Origin: Tamarix chinensis | Lineage: Eukaryota; Streptophyta; Magnoliopsida; Caryophyllales; Tamaricaceae | Direction: 5' to 3' | Assembly (NCBI GenBank): GCA_030549775.1 | Contig: CM060174.1 | Span: forward strand, 4,903,391 to 4,967,390 | DNA: 64,000 bases | Part shown: one piece after another, positions 37,201-49,517 of the stretch | Layout of the letters: every line of letters begins with the position of its first letter | Position numbering within the stretch: the first letter of the stretch is position 1 | Notes under the pieces: generated by a model | Told to the model about the DNA's origin: nothing | The model's database searches: none | What the model saw: the letters and a program-made list of their open reading frames with translations, nothing else | Position numbers and translations under genes: made by a program

Positions 37201-37749
37201 GGGAGAAAGTAGAGATTAGTGTATATATATGTATATGGTGGTGGCGTGCGACCAGCAAAATACATAGGATGATAATGCTGATGTTGATGATTGATAACAA
37301 TAAAAGCAGAGGCACGAAGGAGTGGCAAGGTGTGATGGTTGATGGTGTTACGGTGCACGAGGGTGGCAGGAAAATTTTCAACTAAAGAGGTAGGAGATGA
37401 TGGGTGAGAGTGATGGTGGTGTGTTGTAGAAGAGGAGGAAAACACACATAGGAAAAAAATGGTTGTAAAACAAAAAGGAGAAAAAAAAAAGAAAAGAGAA
37501 AAAGCTTAAGGTTAGGATTAGATTAAATTTTGATTAGCTAAAATAGGTAAGATTAATGATATAAATCTATCGAAATTATGGTTGAGTTAAGAAATATAAT
37601 TTATCCAAGTCAAAGATTTGAATTAGGTTAAAATTTTGGCATTAATGAATTTAGTTTAGGCTAAAATAAAATTTCTAAAAATTAAAATTAGATTAAGGTG
37701 TTAATTATATAGGATTATGTTTAGCAAAATTTTAGGGTATTACACATAC

Positions 37750-38306
37750 ATATACCGTGCCAATCACCTTAGACAAGCCATTGTTACCCATCTTCAAAAC
37801 TTCAAAATCACCAAGAGTATAAGAAGTGAAGAATCCATTCCTAGAGGTAGCATGTTGTGAAGTGCAATTATCAATAACCTAACTCGTCTCATAATTCACA
37901 ATATTCACAACATTCTCATTAATAACAATAAGAAGATCATAAGATGCAACAACAAAAACCCAATCATTATCATCATCATTATTCTTTTCTTGCTTGGCAT
38001 TATTGTTATCTCTATTCCACTTGTAGCAAAAAAAAATTATATGGCCCATTTTACCACAATAATAGCATTCAAAATTCTTGTACTTGCCTCTTAACTTACC
38101 ACGACTCTTATCTCTACCCTTCTAAACTTTACCCTTACTTTTCCCCCTATTTTTGGTATAAAAAAAATGCATGTGAGGATGACCTTTGAGTCCTTCTCCT
38201 CATCTCTACATTCAGAACACCACTCTTGACAAGGTCCATGGTCACATCACCATTTGGGATGGAAATAGTAAGTGAGACCCGAAATGTCTCTCAAAAATTC
38301 GATAGA
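37750..38306 (-). pseudogene. Copia gag zinc knuckle and protease start
   Basis: The gag zinc knuckle on the minus strand reads CYYCGKMGHIIFFC, a complete CX2CX4HX4C, near 38069-38028. Upstream is VTMDLVKSGVLNVEMRRR. Downstream, near 37880-37750, protease-region motifs follow (VIDNCTSQHAT in place of the usual D-S/T-G-A core, then KMGNNGLSKVIG). The active-site loop is altered (DNCTS), so the protease would not work. The frame then meets LTR copy 3 and resumes at 30141. Confidence 0.85.
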
Positions 38307-38619
38307 GTATTTGTAATCCCCCGAATTTTTAAAACCCTATATTTTAATAAATACATTTTATTTTGGATAAATCAGCTTTTAAATATTTTTAATTTAATTA
38401 TTTTATGGATTTTGAGTTTATGAAATTTAGTATAAATATTTTAATAAATTAAAATAAATATTTTTTTATTTTATCATACTCTTGTTATTTAAACGATTTT
38501 CCAAATTATTATTTTACTAAAATTATCCCTTTTAAATCCTTGTATTTTAATTAAATTGTTAAATAAATTTATTACCCAAAAATATTGTAATTTATTATTT
38601 ATAAATTAAATTATTTTAA

Positions 38620-39780
38620 TTAAAACCAATTTTCCTTTTCTTTTTCCTTTTTTCCTTCCTTCCCCTTTTCTTTTTTTTTTCTTTTTCCTTCCTTAGGTCG
38701 CCAACCAGCCGGCCTGCCCTCTCCCTCTCCTGTGCTCTGGGCCGCAGGCTCGTTCCCCTACCTTTCCTACGCGTCACCCGACTGCCTCCTCCTTTTCCTT
38801 TTCTTTCTTGCTCGACTGGGCCGGCTCCTTCTTTCTTCGGCTGGTCCGCCTGTCTCGCGCACACAGCCCCCAGCCCGACTCCCTTTCTTCTTCCCTTCGT
38901 CTTCTTCCCCCATCACCGGCGAGATTCTCGCCGCCCAACCTGCTGCTCCCCCTTCCCCGTTGACCTCCCCTGTCTCCCTCCCTCTCCTTCTCGTCGTTTT
39001 CTGGCCATACTGGTCCCACCACCCTTGTCTCCCTCTTTTCTCCCTCTCCCTGCCGCCTCTCTTCTTCTCCCTCTCTCTGTAACCCCCATTCCCCTACCAC
39101 CCTACCGACACCCCTCGAGCCGCCCTATCCCTTCCCTTCTCTTCCTCTTCTATTTATCCCTCCTTCCCTGCCCTTTCTACATTTTTTCGAGCCTCCCCCA
39201 TGCCCCTGAGCCTCTCCTTTTCTCCCTTTCTTCTCCTCTCTTCTCTCCCCTGTTTTTGTTTCGCCGCCACCGCTTATGCCGCCTCAACCACCACCTTCAC
39301 CACCTCTTGCCACCCTCTGCCTCACCTTTGAACCATCACGGTCCCCATCGAGCCACCCCGCAGCCCATTCTTCCTCCTCTCTTCTTTTTCTCTCCCCTTT
39401 CACCCCTTCTCGGCAAGCACCCTGTGCTGCCCCGATCCGCCGCCGTTCCGCCGCCTGTGCCGCCACCTGAACCACCAAAATAATCCCTCCAACCCCCTAT
39501 ACCACCCCAATTCTCCTTTGGCCGAGAACACCACCTTCAAGCCCTCGTTTTACCCCTCTCTTTTCCTTCCTCTCTAGCCTGCACCTCGACACCCCACTTC
39601 GACTGCCACCTTCGCAGCCTTGTTGCCGCCGCCTTCGCCACCATTAGCCACCATCAACATGTCTCCGACCACCTCTTACACCCCTCTCCACCTCTACATC
39701 CTTCCCTTACCTTGAATCCACCCCTACATGCCTCTTTTCCTAGCCTAAAAATTCTAACCCGAAATTGTCTTTATTTCTTT
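38620..39780 (+). repeat. Pyrimidine-rich zone of LTR copy 5
   Basis: C/T-rich low-complexity DNA (TTCCTTCC, CCTCTCCC, CCACC runs), the reverse complement of the purine-rich zone in copy 2. Long open frames here are compositional. Confidence 0.85.
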
Positions 39781-40479
39781 CTATTACCCTCCTTCGAGCC
39801 CTCCTCCCCATAAATTTTCATGTAGCTCATGCTACATTAGCAGCATGAGTTTTTGGACTTCTTAATCTATTTGTTTATTAATTTTAAGGTATAATTATAT
39901 TTTAAGTTAATTAGCCTATTAATTGTTATAAAGCCTTATGTCTTGATTTTTTTATGATTTCTAACATAATAAACCTTGATATTATTTTTAGGTGTTGGTT
40001 TTGATAATTGAATCTTGAACCTTAAACCGGGATACCAATAAGGTTTTTTTCATGGAAATCGAGGTAACCGTTAAATCCCGCTTAAATGCATGGATTAACG
40101 TATGTTAGCACATTAGGCATTTTCAATGCGTATTATGTTTAATATATGTTGTCTAGTATATTATATATGTTTTCTTGAGTTGGTTGATGAAAAGGAAGTA
40201 TGATAGATTATGTGCCATGTTTGGAGATATTGTTTAGGGTAGAAGTTGGTTATTAATGAAAATGTTAAGTATTATCCATGTTTTATTATGGTATTGTAAT
40301 CTTTATTACATGATTAGTATTTTGTGAGCCTTAGTGAATTTTATTAATGTATATTGTACACTGTTATGGTCTAGAATATATATATGGGTGCTAATAATGT
40401 TACATTAATTATAAGAATTGAAGTGAGGGATTAAAGTTAATATTTTATGCAGTAATAATAATAATTTAATATAAATAGA

Positions 40480-41130
40480 GTAATGAGGGGTAAGATGGTA
40501 AATTTATAAGTGGAAGGATAAATTGGTAATTTTGTAATGAAAGGGGCAATTTGGTAATTTATAATAAAAGGGAAATTTGGTAATTCTGTAATAAAAGGGG
40601 CAATTTGGTAAATTGTAATAAAAGGACAATTTGGTAATGTTGTAATAAAGGGTAAAATTGTAATTTTATAATTAAAGGGTAAAATAGTAATTTATGATTA
40701 AATGGTAAAATGGTAATTTTGAAGGTGAAGGGGTAAAATGATAATTTGTAAAATTAAGGGGTAAAAGTGGAAATTGGAAAGGAGTAAATTTGTAATTATA
40801 ATAATTGAGAAGGATAAAAATAATAATTTAAATAACTAAAGGGTAATTTGATAATTTAATAATGGAGAAGGGTAAAATCGTAAATATGAAAAATGTGAGT
40901 TGTAATTTGGTAATTTAACCGACTAGAGGGTATTTTGGTAATATTAATAAAGGAGAAGGGTATTTTGGTAATTATGATCATATAAAAGGATAATTTGGTA
41001 ATTTAACCAACTAGAGGGGTAATTTGGTAATTAGGATAATGAACGGGGGTAATTTGACCAACTAATGGGTGATTTGTTAATTATAATAAAGGAAATGGGT
41101 AAATTGATAGTCTAACAAACTAAATGGGAA
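40480..41130 (-). repeat. Degenerate AAATTACC array in LTR copy 5
   Basis: About twenty units of GG(G/C)AATTTGGTAATTTATAAT type, period roughly 30-35 bp, reverse to the array in copy 2. Confidence 0.85.
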
Positions 41131-42049
41131 ATATATTAAGTGTAACGATTATAAAGGGCATTTAGTGGCCTAATTTATGTGAAAGATAGCTCGGTAACCT
41201 AAACCGAGTAAGGGTGTAGTAAAGTCGAATGTGTGCTATATGTCCTACATGCCTTGGATGCCCTGTATAATTTTTATGTCGAGATCTATATATTATTATT
41301 TTAATTGTCTCACGGGTGGTATGGCTTGGAACTAAGGTGTGTTCATATGCCGTTTTGGTATGTGCTGATATGGATATGCTATATTTTATGATGTGATGTG
41401 ATGTAGCCTATAGGGACATGCATGCTAGGATAATTAATGTGGTAATTAGGTATGGAGGCATGAAAAAGAGTAATGAGAGAGAAAGATGACCAAAGGGAAG
41501 TAATTTGGCTAATATAGGTATGGGAGAAACTAGGGTTTGCATGGGATGGTTAGAGTCCGCATGGGGGCAGACTTTACATATGGAAAGTTACTTCGGATGT
41601 GAGGAAGGTAACAGAAGTGTCGTTTGGGTGTCTGGGAGCTTCGGGCGAAAAAAATAGTACGTGGGACGGTATAAGGGTGCGTAGGAGACCAAACTAGGGT
41701 TTAGGAAGAAACCCTAATGTGAGAAGGTGGAAAAAGAAAAAAGAAAATAATAAAAGTAAAAGAGAATGAGTGGGGTAGAAAGTGAGGATTGGATCTAAGG
41801 GTCGTGACGTGTGGGGTGTTGAAATAGTCGGGATGTGTACGATAGAGAAGGATGGGCCACATAGGCTCGAGTTAGGGTTTTTGGAGAAAATCGAGTTAGG
41901 AGGTGCAGAAGTCTCAAGATATGGAGCGGGCCCTCCTGAGAGGATAAGTGTGGATATAGTTATCCATGCATGTCAAGGGTGAAATACTTCCAAATAAGAT
42001 ACGTTTAAGACACTAATCACTTAAAGAGGAAGATGCTGAGCCGAGCCCA

Positions 42050-42400
42050 GACCGGTCCACCGGCGAATAATAGTGGCCAAGAGCCGGGGTGCCCTAGAGA
42101 CCGAACCACCAGCGAATAATAGTGGTCAGGAGCGTTTTGCCCTATATGTATTTCCGGTCCACCGGGTATAATAGTGGGGGATTCCATGCTCAGCAAACCA
42201 AACGTAAACTTGATAAGATATGGGAAAGATACTAATCACTTATAGTGGAATACCTTGTGAGTCGGTGCTAGACCAGTCCACCGGCGAATAATAGTGGCCA
42301 GGAGCGTTCTGCCTTGGAGATCGACCCACCGGCGAATTATAGTGGCCAGGAGCGTTTTGCCCTGTATATATTTTCGGTCCACCGGCTATAATAGTGGGGT
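42050..42400 (-). repeat. Six CCACTATTATT...GGTGGA modules in LTR copy 5
   Basis: On the minus strand six copies of CC(A)CTATTATTCGCCGGTGGAC are spaced irregularly at about 40-130 bp. CCAC and GTGG form a short inverted repeat. The same number is found in LTR copies 1, 2 and 3. Confidence 0.85.
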
Positions 42401-43139
42401 TCCCGCACTCACAAGGGCTGGTATAATTCGAGATGATTGATTAATGATGGATTAATGGACTTAAGGCCCGAAAAGTATCGATTGATAATTATGACCTATT
42501 AATATTTGATTGAGTTGACAAGTATGTGAAAGTACGAAAGTAAAGGTTACGAATACGCTACTAATATCTAATTGACTTGATTGGATGCGTGAATATATAT
42601 GAATTTGGATATCATGTTTATACCTAATGTTATGTACGAGTATGATAGTATTTCATGTGTTACATTACGTGCCTATTTTTAAGTGTGTTTTTAAAGGGTT
42701 ACTCAGTACCGTAGTACTGAAGGGTTCCCTTCGTGGGCCCCCCGCCTATTCAATGGGCAGTGCCCCTTGCAGGTCGTGTTCAATGCTTTAAAGTGGGCCT
42801 AGGGAATGAGCGTAAGGAACTATCCAGACTTGTTAAGATTTTAATTTGCCTCTTTAAAATTCATAAATTCAATATATTTGTTTTTTTGTAACCACCACTG
42901 GTGGATTTTACTCTGATAAATTATTTACCACGCTACTCTGATTTATTTATGCTTAAGTTTCTTGAAAAATTGTATTCTTTTAGCCTTAGCACTTAGTACT
43001 GGAACGGTATGAGTAAACCGGTCTGGTACTAAGTGTGGCGGTAATACTCCCAAGTTCACTGTTATTAAATTGTTTCCGCTAATTTTCTTTTAATTAAACT
43101 AAAATTTTCCATAGTGAATTTTGGGGGTGTTACAGTATT

Positions 43140-43584
43140 AAAGAGACATAATTTTTGAGCCTCATCTTCAAACTTTACTCCCATACCTAAAAACTAATCT
43201 AACATACCTCGAAAGTCATTAAAATGATCAAAAATCAAATAACTATATTTCTATCTCAAATTTATCAATTGCTTCAAGAGATACAATTTATTTTTCCCAG
43301 TCTTAGAGGCATACAACATTTATAGCTTATCCCATAATGTCTTTGCATTTGTCTCATTCACAATATGGTTGTAAAAATTGTCTTCTACCTATTTTCTAAT
43401 AAACCCACAAACTTGTTCATAATCAAATTGTCAATCTTCAACAATTTTATCTATTGATTTATCCTTAGCAAAAATTGGCATATCCAAAATTTTTACATAC
43501 AAGAGATCCTTCACTTTAACCTTCCATCTATGATAATTAAGCTCATTCAAAGAAGCATCTTACTTGTATTAGCCTCCATATTAT
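43140..43584 (-). pseudogene. Copia gag N-terminal part (UBN2-type)
   Basis: On the minus strand, after the primer binding site, broken frames read RLKVKDLLYVK, VCGFIRK, NFYNHIVNETNAKTLWDKL, LYASKTGKNKLYLLKQL, and FRGMLD. This is the capsid-like gag (UBN2) of Tork-type copia elements. It stops at the LTR copy 5 insertion and continues at 38306. Confidence 0.85.
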
Positions 43585-43974
43585 GCTTTGATACCACTTG
43601 ATAGTGTAAAGGGATAATGAGTCAACAATACCAACCAAAAAATAGAAACAATAAGAAATCAATTACACACGATTCACTAAAACAAACTGGTGCATTAACG
43701 ACCAATTTAGCGACCAATTTTTTTTTATCGCTATTGAAATTGATATATTACTAATGACCACTATCAAATGTCATTGTTATTGGTATATCTATTATGACTA
43801 ATATAATGTTTGGTCGTTAATCATTAATTTATTGGTCGCTAAAAATGTTTAAGTCTCATATATATATATGTTTTATAATAATTTTTTTTTTCAAATCTCT
43901 GAAATCCAAAAAAAATGTGATGAAAAAAAAAACACTTAAACCCCCTCAAATCCTTAAAATTTCAAAAAAAAAAT

Positions 43975-44335
43975 CCCGCCCACGCGCCTAGCGCCTCAGC
44001 CCCATCCTTTATCTTCAGTTCTGCCTTTTGACCAAACACCTGCTGTTACCTACCTTACCCCCGACCACTTGCCCCTGCCTCTTTCTGCTCTGCATCTTTG
44101 ACCCAGGCCGCACCACCACACCAGCCAGCGCTGCTCGAGCACACCACCAGCCCTCCTGTCGTAACTGTCATCCTCCAGTGTAGTAGTAGCCCTAGCAATG
44201 CACGAAGACAGCAGCGACACACCACCACCCGTTAGCCTCCAATGCCGCTCGGCACCGTCGAGTGGTCCTTAACCACCAACGAAGCTCTAGCACCCCTCAT
44301 CCTCTCCAAATTCGCAGCAATTCATTTGGTATAAA
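43975..44335 (+). other. GC-rich block in CACTA 1, possible second captured segment
   Basis: About 360 bp of C-rich DNA (CCCGCCCACGCGCC, CCACCACCAGCC) stands out from AT-rich surroundings and ends near a TATA-like GGTATAAATAC (44329-44339). It could be a captured promoter or first exon, or the element's own GC-rich leader. No reading frame is recognised. Confidence 0.35.
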
Positions 44336-45475
44336 TACTTAAACCCTAACTTCTATTTTGATTAATTTTGAATGAATTAACTTATGATAAGATAAATTAG
44401 TTGTTTAATTATATATAGATGTGTTGTATGAGTGATTTGGAATGGTTAATTGTATTGGTTATAGTTGATTTGTAAAATATGGATTTGTGACCCGATTATA
44501 TCCGGATTTATCGGTTTTATCCGATTAAGCTATTTTAGATAAATTGAATTTACAATATGCTTTAAAATGTATCTAATTTCATGTTAGAACTATTAATTTG
44601 AAAATTTTGTGCAAAATTAATTGAAATTGGATTCTTAGGTCAAATTTCTTACGGATTTAAATTAGATTATGTAATCGAGTTATTTTATTCAATTATTTAT
44701 ATAATTTGCATTATATTATGTTTAATTTCATTATCAATCCGTCAATTTGAATATTTAGCAAGATTTGAGCGAATTTGTAGTTCGGGCTAAAAAAACCTAA
44801 CTATGTTAAATTGGATCTTTTCTTTATTGTTTTAATCAATTGAGTATACAATATATGTTATCTTGATTGCCATGGCATAAGAATATGAGTTGTGGGTGTG
44901 TACAACGTAATGTGGTGGTATTGTTTTGGTTGGTCCACATAATATGTTTTGCATTAACTTAAAACACTATAGTGACATGGATGTAATGTTTGGTATAGAT
45001 AATATGTGACTAAGTTTGGTGTAAGCTTAAACAATTATCATTATATGGATAATATATTTTGTGTTATTAGAAACAAAGTTATAATTTGATAAGTTAGTGT
45101 AAGCTAGAACCTACTTTTGATAATGACTTTAATGTCATCTTAAAATAGTGTTGGTAACAATTATTTAAGGTCTAAGTATTTGGGTATACGTATGATGAGG
45201 ATGATATATGGAGGAATCAGTACAAATTAACTAAATTCTTAGAGGTGTATTAGGGATTTTACTACTATAAAGGGAATTCATAAATCTTTTATTGTGATCT
45301 ATGGATATTTTTTGCTTATGTGTCTTATAGTACGTATATATGAAAGCATGATAAATATAATTATTAAGGTCATGAGATAGATATGTCTTCTTCAAATATG
45401 AAATGTTTTTAAGTGTATATAGAGGTTATATCTTACTAAGTACCTTACTATACAGATGTGTTTGTGGAGTTGTAT

Positions 45476-47202
45476 TGATGGAGGACTGCTTGAAAGGGAA
45501 AATAAGGATAACTACTCGTTGCTTATGGCTTGATAAAGGGAGGCTCTTAGATGCACTTTATAAAGATGCTCATGCTGCTTTGTCTAGTTGCCTCGTAAAA
45601 TGCCCTCTTGCCCATATGGAGCGAACTGTGTTAGAGTTGCTAAGAAAAATGGTGAGGAAATATAGTGGAAAAAGACCTGAAGTGATTGCAATAGCTACAG
45701 AGAACCCAACTGTTGTGTTATTTGAGAAGGTCAATGAACGCCTCTCTAGAAAGTCACTAGTTGGGTTTGGACTGTCTGCACTAAGAAAAGCAATTGATGG
45801 GCAGAAAAATAATAGGAGACTGGGAAAAATTCCAGATGAGGAAAGTAGTGGTAGCACTTCCCTGGATTTCCCTACACATCATGAGGCAGAAGGTTCCATA
45901 TTCTTTCTCTGAGATTTTTGTTCCTGATGGATTATTTTATACTAATTAAGGATCTTAGGAGTATCTCATCTTGTCACATTTTTTTTTGGCTTACCCATGC
46001 AAAGCTATAAAATGGTCTTGTTTGGATAATATGTTGAGGCTTGTCTCTCTTACTCGATGATTGTTGAGCTTGTAAGAGCTCTCAAATGGTTTGACTCATT
46101 TTTCCTTTTCAATGGATGGTCGAGTTGATATATTGAGTTAGAGTGGAACCTTAAACTCTACCATCTAGTAAGTTTGGAAGGATGCTGGAATCTAGGCTCT
46201 CCTATTGGGAAAATAACTGGTGATTGCATGCATTTACTAACCAATTTTACATGCTTTATTTGGGGCCAGACTGAATTGCATGTTTTACCAACAACATGAT
46301 GCCTTCCAACCCTATTTGTTTCTAACATACAAATAGAATAATGTTGTTGTGAGCTGGCTACTGAACTAGATGTGAAAATATTACCTGGAAAGTCACTATT
46401 AGAAACATAGCTTTCCTTAGTTGAAAAGAGTGAGATTCTTGAGATATACGAATCTGAGATACATGCATAATTTCTCTGATAGTTTCTTCCCTCCTCTCTT
46501 ATAGAAGGTTTTGAAATGGAAAGAGTCCAGTCGGAGGAAGAGAGTACCATATCTAGTTCTGATGTGGAAGGAACCTCTTCTCTTAACCCAATTTTTTCTG
46601 ATAATTTCTGGAAACCTTTTATGAAGTCCAAGACATCACCTATTGATCAGATGGCCAAGAACAACAAGAGTTCCATTTTGCCGGGGGATCAGATAAAAGA
46701 CAACCTAAGTGATGGAGAGGTCAACGAAGATGACTCTGACAAAGCTTCACAACTTTTGAAGTCAAAAAAGCGTAATAAATGGAAACCAAAGGAATTCAAG
46801 AAGTTGATTAGATTGATAGGAGGCTTGCATACTAGGTTCCAATTTGTAAGAGGAAGGATGGCTCTCTAGCAAGAGATATCGGCAAGCTTGGTGGCTGATG
46901 GAGTTGACCAAACTCTAGGACAATGCAAACCCTTGTGGGCTTCCTTAGTACAATAATATGAGGTTTGTTCTTTACCTATCTATGCTGTTTGGACTTTGAG
47001 AGGCCTATATCAAAATTACCAGTTATAGAGGAAGCAAATAGATATTCTGCAGGTTCAATTCCGACCCTATTATCATAATATACTGTCATATTTTGACCCT
47101 ATTCTTTTGTCACAGGAAAGAAAGAGTGGCAACAAGAACTGGCCATACTATCAAGACATGGACAAAATTTTCTCAAATTTAGGGGATTTGGCAGCAAAAT
47201 GA
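45476..47202 (+). pseudogene. Captured 3' end of an RNase J gene (with GT-1/trihelix domain)
   Basis: Exon A (about 45476-45892) reads [56 protein letters not shown] and [14 protein letters not shown]. These match the end of plant RNase J, a chloroplast metallo-beta-lactamase-type ribonuclease. Exon B (46505-46962) has an acidic linker with [10 protein letters not shown] and then the C-terminal GT-1-type domain: [34 protein letters not shown]. Exon C (47116-47202) reads WPYYQDMDKIFSNLG to TGA. The introns between them (GT...AG) are kept, so genomic DNA was captured. Phases fit: A ends after one codon base, B starts with two. In exon B a conserved Trp (after RGRMAL) is TAG and a later codon is TAA. 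The metallo-beta-lactamase core is absent. Confidence 0.88.
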
Positions 47203-48703
47203 TCATATTTCAATTGAAGTGGAGCAGTTTTCTTGAATTCGAGACAACACTAGTTGAAGACATTGATTACTGCCTGGGGCTATCAATAGATATCATTTAG
47301 GGGAAATGCAGGGATGATCAATGTGAACTTATTTAATTATTTTTATCAGAGATGAGATATCGTCTTCATATTGAATTTTTTGTGTCGGTTTAACCGAGAA
47401 TCCTACTTTTGGCTCTCTATGTCGATTAAACGGGTAGCCATGATATTTTTGTAATACAATGGTATCCTATAACTCTTTTGTAATATATTTATAATTAATC
47501 AAATATTTTGTTGTGCCAGATATTTGATAAAAATTATTTGTATGTTTGTAGACAGGTATTTAGAAAATTATATCCATATGTGAAAAGGGATATATATGCA
47601 TACGGGTACATGGATTTTAGTAGCGAAGGAAAAATTGGTCGTTATTGATGTGAAATTAGTCGCTAATATTATTTACAACGGTATATTTTGTTCGTCGCTA
47701 TTGCTTATAAGGGCCAACATTATACGCTGTCGCTATTGCTTATAATGACCAATATTATTCGTCATCGCTATTGCTTATAGCGACCAACGTTATATGCTGT
47801 CGCTATTGCTTTAGCGACCAAAAAATTTCGGTTGGTCATTAAAGCCTTTAGCGAGGGAGAAATAACGACCACTGACGACCAATAATTTGTTTGGTTGTTA
47901 ATGACATTAGCGACCAAAATTGTTGGTCGTTAAAATCCTAGTTTTTTGTAGTGATTTACATGAAAAAACCCTTCCAATGTGAAAGAAAAATAACAATGGG
48001 ACACTTCGGTCCACTTAGTAAACTTTCACTTTGAGAAATATGAGATACAAGTCTAGTGTTACTATACTAACTGGATGGTATAATCAACAACCTAAAATAA
48101 CACAACTAGATAACAATTGCAACACCCAAGAAGATGAGTTTACATCCCTAAAATAGAGCTACTATAAAAACATCCAAAGGTATATCTATAGGACACTAAA
48201 CAACAATCCCTTTTTATATTAATTAGCAATAAGATGTTAACAACAACCTTATAAATTTTTAACCAAAACTAAGTACAATATACCACTCAACTGAAGTCAA
48301 AATCAAAACTAATTTGAAACTAACCTAAACAAAAATTCCTACTAAAATACCAACAAAAATCTAATATAAAGAGTTTGAAATTAAATCTCCACTGTTTAAA
48401 ATCAATATTGGTGCCCTAAAAATCTTGTGTCAAAAAATTAGCAAGATCCAACGATAAATGTCTTTAGATATTTGAATTGATCAAACTTATGCTGTAAAAA
48501 ATAATGATTGAATTTCTGTATTTTTATCTCTCTCACCTACGTGATTCAAATCTTGATATTTCTCACATTTACTCAAATTTTCACATTAACTTTACTACTG
48601 TTGTTTATCCTTCCTAAAGTTAGGTAATTAATAAAAATGACAAAAATAACCTTAGTTAAAAAATGTATTTCGCCATATAGGAGGGATTCTAAATATCCCA
48701 ACA

Positions 48704-48949
48704 AAAACTAGCTAGGATATTTTAGGGATTCTTATCTCATAAAGGATACCCGTGAACTATCCAACTCATCATACTAGAAAAGATAATACACTTATTTTAG
48801 ATGCCTTCATATACCTCTGTCAAGTGCTAACATGATTGAGGTAAATCGCGACATATGACTTAGAAGTGTAAAGAATAATTATTTACAACTACGGATGCTC
48901 ACTAGTAATCGATTTTAAACTAAATTAAATTTCATCCTCAAATAGTATA
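48704..48949. other. Short spacer between copia and CACTA 2
   Basis: About 250 bp of AT-rich DNA. No feature seen. Confidence 0.4.
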
Positions 48950-49486
48950 CACTACAAGAAATTAGGTTTTTAACGACCAACAATTTCCGTCATTAATGGC
49001 TAAATTTTAGTCGCTAATGTGAATAACGACCAAAAAAATTAATGGTCGACAGTGGTCGTTATTGCTCCCTCGTTAAAGGCTTTAGCGACCAATTGAAATT
49101 TTTTTGTCGTTAAAGAAATAATGATAACATATTATGTTGGTCGCTAAAGTAATAGCGACGACATATAATGTTGGTCGCTAAAAGTAATAACAACAATATA
49201 TAATGTTGATCGTTAAAAACAATAACGACGACTTATGATGATAGTCGTTATAAGTAATAATAGTGAATAAAATATACCGTTGTAAATACTATTAACGATC
49301 AATTTTTTTTATCATAATTAAATAAAAAATATTACATCAATAACGACTAATTTTTTCATTACTATTAAAATTCATTTATTATTAACGACATAATTTATTA
49401 GTCACAAATGGTGTAATTATATATTCAATAATATAATTGACATTTCAATACTATGTATATATATATCTATTTTAATTTTCTATACC

Positions 49487-49517
<31 letters not shown>

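Larger units (their letters stand above)
30142..37744 (+). mobile_element. Long LTR copy 3 (outer), inserted in the copia protease region
   Basis: Starts TGTAACACTCCCAAAATTT and ends TTTTAGGGTATTACA. Flanks AATAG (30137-30141) and CATAC (37745-37749) are a decayed 5-bp duplication; on the minus strand, dropping one flank lets the protease reading frame pass through without a shift. Net length without copy 4 is about 2.8 kb. It has the family block GGGTGTTATCGTCG 60 bp in, a GTACCGAGTAAGG block, and six CCACTATT.TT modules (30789-31185). It then runs into the zone of later insertion. No coding sequence. Confidence 0.75.
38312..43134 (-). mobile_element. Long LTR copy 5 (4.82 kb), probable solo LTR in copia gag
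   Basis: Flanked by a perfect 5-bp duplication GTATT (38307-38311 and 43135-43139). On the minus strand it starts TGTAACACCCCCAAAATTC and ends TCGGGGGATTACA. It is the reverse-orientation sister of copy 2: same start, six modules GGTCCACCGGCGAATAATAGTGG (42050-42400), the AAATTACC array in reverse (40480-41130), and the pyrimidine-rich zone (38620-39780). It contains no gag or pol frame, so solo LTR is the simplest reading; a large non-coding element with unseen internal borders is an alternative. Confidence 0.8.
43675..47953 (+). mobile_element. Non-autonomous CACTA (En/Spm) transposon 1 carrying RNase J gene sequence
   Basis: Inserted in the copia 5' LTR with 3-bp duplication ATT (43672-43674 and 47954-47956). 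The other LTR shows the empty site near 25466. Ends are CACTAAAACAAACTGG and, reversed, CACTACAAAAAACTAGG. Subterminal regions (43695-43860 and 47630-47940) are filled with both orientations of TTAGCGACCAA / TTGGTCGTTA, the kind of repeat that binds TnpA-like proteins. No transposase genes are present. The interior has a GC-rich block at 43975-44330 and the RNase J segment at 45476-47202, so it is a Pack-CACTA type element. Confidence 0.92.
25398..48703 (-). mobile_element. Ty1/copia retrotransposon (Tork/Tnt1-like) broken by five or more insertions
   Basis: Minus-strand element. The 3' LTR is 25398-27026 and the 5' LTR is 43599-48703; without insertions they are about 0.80 and 0.82 kb. LTR ends are TGTTGGGA (5' LTR; TATTAGGG in the 3' LTR) and CTATCA. 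The tRNA-Met primer binding site TGGTATCAAAGC lies at 43596-43585. A polypurine tract (complement of 27027-27041) abuts the 3' LTR. AAAAC flanks both sides (25392-25396 with one extra base; 48704-48708). Order on the minus strand: gag (43584-38010), protease (37890-30060), integrase, reverse transcriptase, RNase H (to 27416). Subtracting insertions leaves about 5.8 kb, normal for the group. Stops and frameshifts are frequent, so it is inactive. Confidence 0.92.

Noticed and set aside
38732..39483. Proline/serine-rich open frames of more than 100 residues
   Set aside because: Same effect in the pyrimidine-rich zone of LTR copy 5, with no domain and no family resemblance.
45403..45475. N-terminal extension of the RNase J fragment ([12 protein letters not shown]...)
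   Set aside because: Does not resemble RNase J; probably intron or element sequence preceding the captured exon.
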